Origin: an uncultured Collinsella sp.
GTDB lineage: Bacteria; Actinomycetota; Coriobacteriia; Coriobacteriales; Coriobacteriaceae
NCBI GenBank assembly: GCA_902470265.1
Contig: CABRFW010000087.1
Span: 1 to 6,975, forward strand
Length of the DNA: 6,975 bases
Reading direction: 5' to 3'
Positions 1-5,483 of the stretch are shown here, piece by piece. Position 1 is the stretch's first letter, and the number at the start of each line of letters is the position of its first letter. The notes beneath the pieces were generated by a model. It searched no databases. It had not been told where the DNA came from and saw nothing but the letters and a program-made list of their open reading frames with translations. The position numbers were made by a program, and so were the translations under genes.

Positions 1-1
1 T

Positions 2-1294
2 CGAACCTACGAGATGCATGAGCAGGCCGAGTACGGCATTGCCGCCCACTGGCTGTATAAGAAGTCGGGCGGATCGTCTGCCTCCAAGACCAACGATGCC
101 CAACGCCTGGACGACCAGATCAACTGGCTCAAGCACTCGCTCGATTGGGCTGCCTCCGACGAGATCACCGATGCCAAGGAATACCTGCATTCGCTGAAGG
201 TTGACCTGTTCGACCAGGAGATCTTTGTCTTTACGCCCAAGGGCGAGGTCATGGCGCTTCGTGCCGGCTCCACGCCGCTCGACTTTGCCTACGCCGTTCA
301 CACCGAGGTGGGAAACCACTGCGTCGGCGCCAAGATCAACGGTGCGGTGGCCCCGCTCACGCACGAGATCAAGACGGGCGACCGTGTCGAGATCCTGACC
401 AACAAGAGCTCCAAGCCGTCACGCGATTGGCTCAAGATCGTCAAGACGCCTTCGGCCAAGTCCAAGATCCGTCGCTATTTTGCCGCCGCGACTAAGGACG
501 ACGACGCTGCCGCCGGTCGCGACATGCTGGCCAAGGACCTGCGCAAGCGCGGATACGGCATTTCCACGCCGCGCTCGACGCGCGCGCTCAATGCCGTGGC
601 GGAGCAGATGAACTTTAAGCAGCTCGAGGACCTGTTTGCGGCCGTCGGTGCCGGTAAGGTCGCCCCGCGTGCCGTGGGCAACAAGGTCGAGCAAATCTTG
701 GACCCCAAGCCCGAGGAGCAGCTCACCAAGGCCGAGGCCATCGCCGAGGTCGTGAAACAGCCCGCTCGCGGCTCCAATCGCAAACCGCAGAAGCGCGGCA
801 AGAGCGCCAGCAACGGCATCATCGTCAAGGGTGAGAGCAACAGCGGCCTGCTGGTGCGCCTGGCGCATTGCTGCAATCCCGTGACGGGCGACGATATCGT
901 CGGCTTCATCACGCGCGGTCGTGGCGTTTCGGTGCATCGCGCCAACTGCCCCAACGTCAAGGGTCTTATGGAACATCCCGAGCGCATGATCGATGTGGAG
1001 TGGGACGGCGCTGCCGACACCCTCTTCCAGGTCGAGATCGTGGTCGAGTGCCTGGACCGCATGGGCCTGCTCAAGGATGTCACCATTGCCATTGGCGATG
1101 CGGGCGGCAATATCCTTTCTGCCGCCACGTCGACCAACCGCGAGGGTATTGCAACCCTGCGCTTTATGGTCGAGATCTCGGACGCGAGCGGTCTGGATCC
1201 GCTGCTGGCTTCCATCAGCAGTGTCGATTCGGTCTACGACGCTCGCCGTCTTATGCCCGGCGAAGGCGGAGCTCAGCTCAGGCGCCGTGTGTAG
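2..1294 (+). CDS. relA: RelA/SpoT family (p)ppGpp synthetase/hydrolase, C-terminal part (5' truncated by window)
   Basis: Long RelA/SpoT homologues make and degrade the alarmone (p)ppGpp and couple amino-acid starvation to growth rate. The frame is open from base 2, giving 430 residues before TAG; the hydrolase domain and most of the synthetase domain lie upstream of the window. The fragment opens with the end of the synthetase domain (RTYEMHEQAEYGIAAHW, close to the matching E. coli stretch). A TGS domain follows at about residues 73-133 (VFTPKGEV, FAYAVHTEVG, DRVEILT). Next is a helical region, then the conserved-cysteine/zinc-finger region with the HCC pair at residues 290-291 and HRANC at 312-316. 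A C-terminal ACT domain covers about 339-417. All regulatory modules are therefore intact. The domain order cannot separate RelA from SpoT or a bifunctional Rel without the N-terminal half; most actinobacteria carry one bifunctional enzyme. The ATG at base 14 is internal, not a start. Confidence 0.95.
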   Translation, partial: RTYEMHEQAEYGIAAHWLYKKSGGSSASKTNDAQRLDDQINWLKHSLDWAASDEITDAKEYLHSLKVDLFDQEIFVFTPKGEVMALRAGSTPLDFAYAVHTEVGNHCVGAKINGAVAPLTHEIKTGDRVEILTNKSSKPSRDWLKIVKTPSAKSKIRRYFAAATKDDDAAAGRDMLAKDLRKRGYGISTPRSTRALNAVAEQMNFKQLEDLFAAVGAGKVAPRAVGNKVEQILDPKPEEQLTKAEAIAEVVKQPARGSNRKPQKRGKSASNGIIVKGESNSGLLVRLAHCCNPVTGDDIVGFITRGRGVSVHRANCPNVKGLMEHPERMIDVEWDGAADTLFQVEIVVECLDRMGLLKDVTIAIGDAGGNILSAATSTNREGIATLRFMVEISDASGLDPLLASISSVDSVYDARRLMPGEGGAQLRRRV

Positions 1295-1327
1295 GTGCGA
1301 GAGCCTCTCAGCATCATAGATATTGGT

Positions 1328-1365
1328 TACGTTCGAGGCATCGTTTGGTGCCTCGAACGTATTTT
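1328..1365 (+). terminator. Perfect 13-bp hairpin with short T tail behind relA
   Basis: Bases 1328-1340 and 1349-1361 are perfect inverted repeats around an 8-base loop, and TTTT follows at 1362-1365. This looks like a rho-independent terminator for relA, though the T tract is short. It ends three bases before the Shine-Dalgarno of the next gene (AAGGAGG at 1368-1374), leaving no room for a promoter between them. It could also act as a readthrough or attenuation element. Confidence 0.75.
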
Positions 1366-1382
1366 AGAAGGAGGGTATGCGC

Positions 1383-2066
1383 ATGGGCGATATGACTTTG
1401 GACCTGACACCCCGAGGTGCAGCTTCGATTGAGGCACTCGTCAACGGCCCGATTCAGACCAACAGTTACGTCGTGATTTCGAATGACGAGTGCTTAATCG
1501 TCGATCCGGCGTGGGAGGGCGAGCGTCTTGTGGAGCATATCCGCACCGCGCATCCCGAGGTTCGCGTACTCGGCTCTGTCTGCACGCACGGTCATGCCGA
1601 CCATGTTGGCGGGGTCGCCGGGGTTCGAGCTGTCGTTGGCGACAGCGCACTATATGAGTTGTGCGCTAAGGACGTGACGGTACCTCGCGCAAATATCGAG
1701 GAGCAGCGCGCCATGTGGGGTATTGAGACGCCCGATCCGGGCGAGCCGACGCGGCTGCTTGCCGAGGGCGATACGATTGAATTGGGCGATATCTGCCTGC
1801 AGGTGATCGAGACGCCGGGGCATACGCCGGGCGGCATCGTCCTGTTCGCCGCGACCGAGCAGGGGAACATCGCCTTTGTGGGCGACACGCTTTTCCCGGG
1901 CAGCCACGGTCGTACCGATCTTTCCGGCGGTGACGAGGCGGCGATTATGCGCTCGCTCTCCAAACTTGCCAAGACGCTTCCGCCCGATACCGTTTGCTTG
2001 ACGGGCCATGGCGATTCGACCACGATGGCGCGCGAACTTATGCAGAACCCGTTTATGCAGATGTAG
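1383..2066 (+). CDS. Metallo-beta-lactamase-fold hydrolase, glyoxalase II-like
   Basis: Probable cytoplasmic zinc-dependent thioester or ester hydrolase of the glyoxalase II/YcbL-like group. From the ATG at 1383 the protein is 227 residues, a normal length for the short members. The metal ligands are all present: HGHADH (H69, H71, D73, H74), GHTPGG (H147), GDTLF (D168) and GHG (H209). There is no signal peptide and no C-terminal HAGH-type substrate domain, so it resembles the single-domain type rather than full glyoxalase II. The start at 1383 is preferred because AAGGAGG (1368-1374) sits 8 bases upstream. The ATG at 1377, two codons earlier, would leave only 2 bases. The gene follows relA by 88 bases with a hairpin between, so it may depend on readthrough from relA. 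The substrate cannot be told from sequence; hydroxyacylglutathione hydrolase is only the nearest named activity. Confidence 0.9.
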   Translation: MGDMTLDLTPRGAASIEALVNGPIQTNSYVVISNDECLIVDPAWEGERLVEHIRTAHPEVRVLGSVCTHGHADHVGGVAGVRAVVGDSALYELCAKDVTVPRANIEEQRAMWGIETPDPGEPTRLLAEGDTIELGDICLQVIETPGHTPGGIVLFAATEQGNIAFVGDTLFPGSHGRTDLSGGDEAAIMRSLSKLAKTLPPDTVCLTGHGDSTTMARELMQNPFMQM

Positions 2067-2192
2067 GCTTGAAGCCGTCTTTCGAACCACGAAGACCGCT
2101 CAATCGTCAAGCTATTTTCCCCAGTGGGTCGATTCTGTGGGGCAAACGGTCAAAATTTGTCCAATCGGATGGTATTCGTGAACAAACGAACG

Positions 2193-2220
2193 TTTATGCT
2201 CGGGTATGTCGTGGTAAAAT
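2193..2220 (+). promoter_or_regulatory. Putative fba promoter with extended -10
   Basis: TGGTAAAAT at 2212-2220 is an extended -10 (TGN plus TAAAAT, one mismatch to TATAAT). The best -35 is weak (TTTATG at 2193-2198, 16-base spacer), as is common when the TG extension is present. It lies about 40 bases before the fba start. An imperfect dyad, TTCGT/ACGAA with a 6-base gap (2175-2190), sits just upstream. Confidence 0.55.
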
Positions 2221-2260
2221 CTCAGGCGTTATCGGAGCAACCTTACAGGAGGTTTCTTTT

Positions 2261-3127
2261 ATGCTCGTCAACGCAGCAGACATGCTCAAGAAGGCCGAGG
2301 CCGGCAAGTACGCTCTCGGTGCCTTCAACACCAACAACCTCGAGTGGACCCTGGCTATTCTCCAGGCCGCCGAGGAGGCCAAGTCTCCGCTGATCCTTCA
2401 GTGCACCGCTGGTGCCGCTAAGTGGATGGGCGGTTTCAAGGTCTGCGCCGACATGGTCAAGGCTGCCGTCGAGGCCACGGGCGTTACCGTCCCCGTCGCC
2501 CTTCACCTCGATCACGGTTCTTACGAGGACTGCTTCAAGTGCATCGAGGCCGGCTTCACGTCCATCATGTATGACGGCTCTCACGAGGAGACCTTCCAGC
2601 TTAACCTCGACCGCACCAAGGAGCTCGTTGAGCTTGCCCACTCCAAGGGCATGTCCATCGAGGCCGAGGTCGGCGGCATCGGCGGCACCGAGGACGGCGT
2701 GACCTCCAGCGGCGAGCTCGCTGATCCTGCTGAGTGCAAGCAGATTGCTGACCTGGGCGTCGACTTCCTCGCCTGCGGTATCGGCAACATCCACGGCGTG
2801 TATCCCGCCGACTGGGCTGGCCTTTCCTTCGAGCGTCTGGGCGAGATCAAGGCTCAGACCGGCGACCTGCCCCTCGTTCTGCACGGTGGTACCGGCATCC
2901 CCGAGGATCAGATCAAGAAGGCCATCTCCCTGGGTATCTCCAAGATCAACGTCAACACCGATCTGCAGCTCGTCTTCGCCAAGGGCGTTCGCGAGTATAT
3001 CGAGGCTGGCAAGGATCAGCAGGGCAAGGGCTTTGACCCCCGCAAGCTCCTCAAGCCTGGTCGCGACAACATCGTTGCCCGCACCAAGGAGCTCATGGAG
3101 GAGTTTGGCTCCGTCAACAAGGCGTAA
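2261..3127 (+). CDS. fba: Class II fructose-1,6-bisphosphate aldolase
   Basis: Zinc-dependent cytoplasmic enzyme that reversibly splits fructose 1,6-bisphosphate into dihydroxyacetone phosphate and glyceraldehyde 3-phosphate in glycolysis and gluconeogenesis. The 288-residue TIM-barrel protein matches the short B. subtilis FbaA-type form, not the roughly 359-residue E. coli form. Visible motifs are AFNTNN (21-26), LHLDHG (81-86; catalytic D84, zinc ligand H85), EAEVGGIGG (134-142), GNIHG (zinc ligand H178), LHGGTG (zinc ligand H208) and the phosphate-binding KINVNTDLQ (228-236). The start is fixed by AGGAGG (2247-2252) 8 bases ahead; the same frame is open upstream but without these features. 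Codon choice is strongly C/G-ending, as expected for a highly expressed gene. It has its own promoter and is followed by a long hairpin, so it is probably monocistronic. Tagatose-bisphosphate aldolases are close relatives, but the overall match and lack of sugar-operon neighbours favour fba. Confidence 0.95.
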   Translation: MLVNAADMLKKAEAGKYALGAFNTNNLEWTLAILQAAEEAKSPLILQCTAGAAKWMGGFKVCADMVKAAVEATGVTVPVALHLDHGSYEDCFKCIEAGFTSIMYDGSHEETFQLNLDRTKELVELAHSKGMSIEAEVGGIGGTEDGVTSSGELADPAECKQIADLGVDFLACGIGNIHGVYPADWAGLSFERLGEIKAQTGDLPLVLHGGTGIPEDQIKKAISLGISKINVNTDLQLVFAKGVREYIEAGKDQQGKGFDPRKLLKPGRDNIVARTKELMEEFGSVNKA

Positions 3128-3147
3128 GCGTCGCTAAACTTCCCACC

Positions 3148-3246
3148 GGAAGCCCCGTCTCCCTACACTGTTTCCTTTGCGCTCACCTGGCTTCGCCAGA
3201 AGTCGCGCCAAGGAAACAGTTCCGGGGGACGGGGCTTCCTTCGTTT
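3148..3246 (+). terminator. Very long hairpin behind fba (terminator and/or palindromic repeat)
   Basis: A nested hairpin folds the whole stretch. Bases 3148-3163 pair with 3224-3239 (16 bp, one G-T), 3167-3177 with 3210-3220 (11 bp, perfect), 3179-3182 with 3205-3208 (4 bp), and the tip CTGGC-TTC-GCCAG is at 3187-3199. The tail is only TTCGTTT. Its position 20 bases after fba suits a terminator. The size is far beyond a normal intrinsic terminator, and part of it is repeated downstream, which suggests a palindromic repeat element that may have taken over that role. Confidence 0.7.
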
Positions 3247-3372
3247 AACGCCGCAGGGTTACGAGTCTGAATTAAGGTGGCTACTGGCTTCGCCAGAAGT
3301 CGCGCGACGGAATCAGCTCCGGGTGAACGGGGCCTCCTTTGTTAACTCGCTACAGGGTTACTGGGCTGAATT
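3187..3372 (+). repeat. Two diverged tandem copies of an intergenic repeat
   Basis: Copy 1 (3187-3272) and copy 2 (3284-3372) align over their whole length. They begin with 22 identical bases (3187-3208 and 3284-3305, offset 97). Both then run through a GGAA-CAG segment, a TCCGGG segment, an ACGGGG-CTTCCTT-like segment, CAGGGTTAC and CTGAATT. Copy 2 carries small insertions. It lacks the matching left arm that lets copy 1 form the long hairpin, so it is a degenerate half-copy. No coding potential is seen here. Confidence 0.75.
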
Positions 3373-3404
3373 CATTTTTTGACTACCGCTCGGCGGTGTT
3401 GATG

Positions 3405-3430
3405 GCTCCCTTGTTGGGGCTTTCTTTTTT
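3405..3430 (+). terminator. Intrinsic terminator with strong T tract
   Basis: GCTCC (3405-3409) pairs with GGGGC (3416-3420), with one T-G pair and a 6-base loop, followed by TTTCTTTTTT at 3421-3430. The stem is short but the T tract is strong. It may back up the long hairpin behind fba and insulate the next gene, whose promoter overlaps its right arm. Confidence 0.6.
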
Positions 3431-3443
3431 ATCTCGCTACAAT
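3414..3443 (+). promoter_or_regulatory. Putative promoter of the transglutaminase-like gene
   Basis: TACAAT at 3438-3443 differs from TATAAT at one base. A weak -35 (TTGGGG, 3414-3419) lies 18 bases upstream, overlapping the terminator stem. The implied transcript starts near 3450. The ATG at 3442 lies inside this -10 and would not be transcribed, which supports the start at 3478. Confidence 0.45.
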
Positions 3444-3477
3444 GGACTTCAAGAGTTCTAATGACTTGGAGTTTGGT

Positions 3478-4911
3478 ATGGCTGTTATTAATGTGCTGCC
3501 TTCGGATGGGAAGGTTATTGACGAGGGTCCAGTTGGTTGCTCTGTTGATGTTTGCTGTGATGACTTTCGTCATCTCGATGTTGGACTGCCGCCCGAGATT
3601 CTTCGTCTTAAGGATGCCGGGTATTTGACGCAGGCTGTTGCTGCCTGCGATCGCCTTTTGGAGCAGAACCCCGAGCCTTCGCTGGCTGCTTGTGTTCGTG
3701 CCGAGCGGTATCGCATACTCGAGACGCCGCTTCATTTTTCGGTGTCGCGCGACCAGGCTATTGCGATGATTCGCGAGGAGTGGCCAGAGTTTACCGAAGA
3801 GCAGTTTGATGACCTGATTAATCGTAAGCGTATTGACTGGCGCTTTATCGATGGCGAGCTGTTCGTTCTCGACAACTTCCTCGATTCGCTTCGCGTATAT
3901 CCCAAAGAGGTCCCCGGCATGCGTCCCGATTCTACGGACGGAATAGCACTGCGCGACGAGATGCTCAAGGAGATGGAGTCACAAAACGGATTGGCTCGCG
4001 TCATTACGCTTAAAGCGTCCGTGTCTGTCCCCGGCGCTCTGGAGGGGGAGACCGTTTGCGCTTGGCTTCCCGTCGCGGCTGCCTGCCGTCAGCAGTCTCG
4101 GGTCGAGATTCTCGACATGACGCCGGAGGGTGCTGTTGCTCCCGCGAACGCTTCGGCGCGTACCGCCTCGTGGTCTTCTTCGAGTGAGCGCTCATTCTCG
4201 GTGACTTATCGTTATCACATCGATGCTGCTTATTGTGATGTCTACGGTGGCACACTTCCGGTTCATCCGCGTATGGACGCGCCTCTGCCCGAGGATATTT
4301 CCGAGGACCGTCCGCACATTGCATTCACGCCGTATCTGCAGCAGCTGACGGCCGGTGTTGTTGACGGACTCGAGGATCCGCTCGATCGCGCTCGTGCTAT
4401 CTATGATTATCTGACGCAGCATATCGACTATCGCTATCAGCCGCCGTACTTGCTTTTGGGATCTATTGCCGATGACTGCGCGCATTCGCTCCGCGGCGAT
4501 TGCGGCGTTATGGCGCTCACGTTTATCACCATGTGCCGTATCGCGGGCGTGCCTGCCCGTTGGCAGAGCGGCCTGTACGTTGCGCCCGATTCTGTGGGGT
4601 CGCACGACTGGGCAGAGTTCTATACGCCGCAGACCGGTTGGCTCAACGCCGACGTGTCATTTGGATCTTCTGCTCACAGGATGGGGGAGGAGTGGCGCCG
4701 CCGTCACTACTTTGGCAATCTCGACCCATGGCGTATGGTGGCCAACAATCGATTCCAGGCAGAGTTTGAGCCCTCTTTCGACGGCATGCGCGAGGACCCT
4801 TACGATAACCAGATGGGTGAGGCTTCGGTCGACGGTCGCGGATGCCGTCAGCGCGAGATGCTACGCACGGTCGAACTCATCGAAATGCTCGAAGTTCCAT
4901 TTTCGGACTAA
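3478..4911 (+). CDS. Transglutaminase-like superfamily protein
   Basis: Predicted cytoplasmic cysteine protease or transglutaminase-fold protein of 477 residues, with no signal peptide or membrane segment. Residues about 35-80 are short helices with a TPR-like feel (LKDAGYLTQAVAACDRLLEQNP). About 170-260 is beta-rich, with a weak resemblance to the domain that often precedes the core. The transglutaminase core covers about 297-400: GDCGVMA supplies catalytic C342, SHDWAEFY H376 and LNADVSFG D392, so the Cys-His-Asp triad is complete. Bacterial members are mostly peptidases or amidases; the substrate here is unknown. The ATG at 3478 is chosen because GGAG (3468-3471) is 6 bases upstream. The earlier in-frame ATG at 3442 has no ribosome site and lies in the -10 box. 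T-ending codons are more frequent than in fba or the ribosomal genes, consistent with low expression or a different history. It stands alone between fba and a tRNA gene. Confidence 0.85.
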   Translation: MAVINVLPSDGKVIDEGPVGCSVDVCCDDFRHLDVGLPPEILRLKDAGYLTQAVAACDRLLEQNPEPSLAACVRAERYRILETPLHFSVSRDQAIAMIREEWPEFTEEQFDDLINRKRIDWRFIDGELFVLDNFLDSLRVYPKEVPGMRPDSTDGIALRDEMLKEMESQNGLARVITLKASVSVPGALEGETVCAWLPVAAACRQQSRVEILDMTPEGAVAPANASARTASWSSSSERSFSVTYRYHIDAAYCDVYGGTLPVHPRMDAPLPEDISEDRPHIAFTPYLQQLTAGVVDGLEDPLDRARAIYDYLTQHIDYRYQPPYLLLGSIADDCAHSLRGDCGVMALTFITMCRIAGVPARWQSGLYVAPDSVGSHDWAEFYTPQTGWLNADVSFGSSAHRMGEEWRRRHYFGNLDPWRMVANNRFQAEFEPSFDGMREDPYDNQMGEASVDGRGCRQREMLRTVELIEMLEVPFSD

Positions 4912-4925
4912 TCGGTAGAAAGCTG

Positions 4926-4934
4926 TGATAAACT
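4926..4934 (+). promoter_or_regulatory. Putative extended -10 of tRNA-Leu
   Basis: TGATAAACT is a TGN extension followed by TAAACT (4 of 6 to consensus), about 17 bases before the mature tRNA 5' end. No convincing -35 was found, as the corresponding bases are the end of the preceding gene. Confidence 0.4.
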
Positions 4935-4950
4935 AACTGACGCATTGCGT

Positions 4951-5037
4951 GCCCGAGTGGCGGAATTGGCAGACGCAGTGGACTCAAAATCCACCGTTGG
5001 CAACAACGTGCGAGTTCGAGTCTCGCCTCGGGCACCA
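4951..5037 (+). tRNA. tRNA-Leu (anticodon CAA)
   Basis: Complete class II tRNA of 87 bases with the CCA end encoded. Acceptor arms GCCCGAG (4951-4957) and CTCGGGC (5027-5033) pair perfectly, with discriminator A at 5034 and CCA at 5035-5037. The anticodon stem GTGGA/TCCAC encloses the loop CTCAAAA, with anticodon CAA at 4985-4987, which reads UUG. The long variable arm (CGTTG-GCAA-CAACG) is typical of leucine tRNA. The T arm is GCGAG-TTCGAGT-CTCGC. Its 3' end is repeated 184 bases downstream. Confidence 0.97.
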
Positions 5038-5056
5038 TACATGCAAGTGAGCGTTC

Positions 5057-5079
5057 AAGGGGGTCAAGGCCCCCTTTTT
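5057..5079 (+). terminator. Intrinsic terminator of tRNA-Leu
   Basis: AAGGGGG (5057-5063) pairs with CCCCCTT (5070-5076) around a short loop and runs into TTTTT at 5075-5079. This is a standard rho-independent terminator 20 bases after the tRNA CCA. A near-copy lies at 5240-5262. Confidence 0.88.
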
Positions 5080-5102
5080 CGTGCCGAACTCGCGTGAGCG
5101 CG

Positions 5103-5194
5103 CGGAGCGTTAAGCAAACAGGCCTGTGGCCTGTTTGTAGCGGAGCGTGGCGAGGGCGCCATGCGCCCGAAGCCCGGGGCTTCGCGAAGCGAAG
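5103..5194 (+). repeat. Cluster of small hairpins between tRNA-Leu and its 3' duplicate
   Basis: Four palindromes stand in a row: CAAACAGGCC-TGT-GGCCTGTTTG (5115-5137, perfect 10 bp); GGGCGC-CAT-GCGCCC (5154-5168); AAGCC-CGG-GGCTT (5170-5182); and CTTCGC-GAA-GCGAAG (5180-5194). The last two overlap and exclude each other. The first is flanked by direct repeats CGGAGCGT (5103-5110 and 5141-5148). Nothing coding is credible here. The GGCTTCGC...GAAGTC core recalls the repeat behind fba. Confidence 0.65.
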
Positions 5195-5198
5195 TCCC

Positions 5199-5266
5199 TT
5201 CGAGTCTCGCCTCGGGCACCATACATGCACTTGCGCTTCAAGGGGGTTGCGGCCCCCTTTTTCGTG
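5199..5266 (+). repeat. Duplicate of tRNA-Leu 3' end, CCA and terminator
   Basis: Bases 5199-5229 are identical to 5015-5045 (31 bases): half of the T arm, the 3' acceptor strand, the discriminator, CCA and 8 bases beyond. Similarity continues with small changes through the terminator to 5083/5266. The copy has no 5' half, so it cannot make a tRNA. Homology begins exactly at TTCGAG, the T loop, a frequent recombination point for tRNA-targeting elements. Confidence 0.9.
5240..5262 (+). terminator. Second copy of the tRNA-Leu terminator
   Basis: AAGGGGG (5240-5246) pairs with CCCCCTT (5253-5259) and ends in TTTTT (5258-5262). It is the diverged copy of the terminator at 5057-5079, with a different loop. 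It should stop any readthrough towards infC. Confidence 0.85.
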
Positions 5267-5286
5267 TACGTAATGTGATAACGCGC

Positions 5287-5301
5287 TGTACGTGTTATTA
5301 T
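5287..5301 (+). promoter_or_regulatory. Putative promoter of the infC operon
   Basis: TGTTATTAT (5293-5301) is an extended -10 with TATTAT one mismatch from consensus. No good -35 is seen at the expected spacing. The sequence TGTACGT at 5287-5293, touching the -10, also occurs at 5265-5271, 22 bases upstream. The implied transcript starts near 5308 and gives a leader of about 175 bases. Confidence 0.5.
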
Positions 5302-5307
5302 TCGCAA

Positions 5308-5483
5308 GGCGTTGTTTCCGCAATGCCCTAAAGAGGAACCCGAGGGTTCCCACCTTTTGGCGCCAATGAGCAGCTGACTGGTCATACAACTTAGATTACC
5401 TTCCTCAAATCGAGGAAGTCTATGTGTACGACCTGGTTGCTGAGAAGCGCCGGGTTATTTTTTTATGAATGGAGGTAGGGAAA
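5308..5483 (+). promoter_or_regulatory. Structured infC leader, probable attenuator
   Basis: The long untranslated leader contains hairpin GGAACC-CGAG-GGTTCC (5335-5350). It also holds the hairpin CTTCCTC-AAATC-GAGGAAG (5400-5418), which an imperfect outer stem extends, and a T-tailed terminator (5431-5464) just before the ribosome site. Bases 5337-5342 (AACCCG) complement 5451-5456 (CGGGTT) and could compete with the terminator. In B. subtilis the infC-rpmI-rplT leader is controlled by ribosomal protein L20 through premature termination. Similar control is inferred here; I do not recognise the specific L20-leader fold. Confidence 0.6.
5431..5464 (+). terminator. Leader terminator just upstream of infC
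   Basis: Bases 5431-5441 pair with 5446-5455 (10 pairs including two G-T, one bulged T) around a GAGA loop. A run of seven T follows at 5458-5464. The run ends six bases before the GGAGG of infC, so readthrough is required for the whole operon. Confidence 0.75.

Noticed and set aside
419..1215. Long minus-strand and alternate plus-strand frames inside relA
   Set aside because: They are GC-rich shadow frames of a gene with clear TGS, zinc-finger and ACT domains, and show no family features or ribosome sites.
2078..2098. Possible terminator for the hydrolase (GTCTT-T-CG / CGAAGAC)
   Set aside because: The stem is short with a bulge, and no T tract follows it.
1994..2260. Upstream extension of the aldolase frame
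   Set aside because: It overlaps the end of the hydrolase gene in another frame and contains the promoter; the family N-terminus and the ribosome site place the start at 2261.
2243..2884. A 213-residue minus-strand frame inside fba
   Set aside because: It mirrors the strongly biased codons of fba, as is typical in GC-rich genes, and has no independent support.
3148..3372. CRISPR-like array
   Set aside because: Only two unequal, diverged copies are present, with no regular spacers and no cas genes.
4877..5389. A 170-residue minus-strand frame across tRNA-Leu and its duplicate
   Set aside because: It is an antisense reading of a tRNA, terminators and palindromes; internal similarity in it only reflects the duplicated tRNA 3' end.
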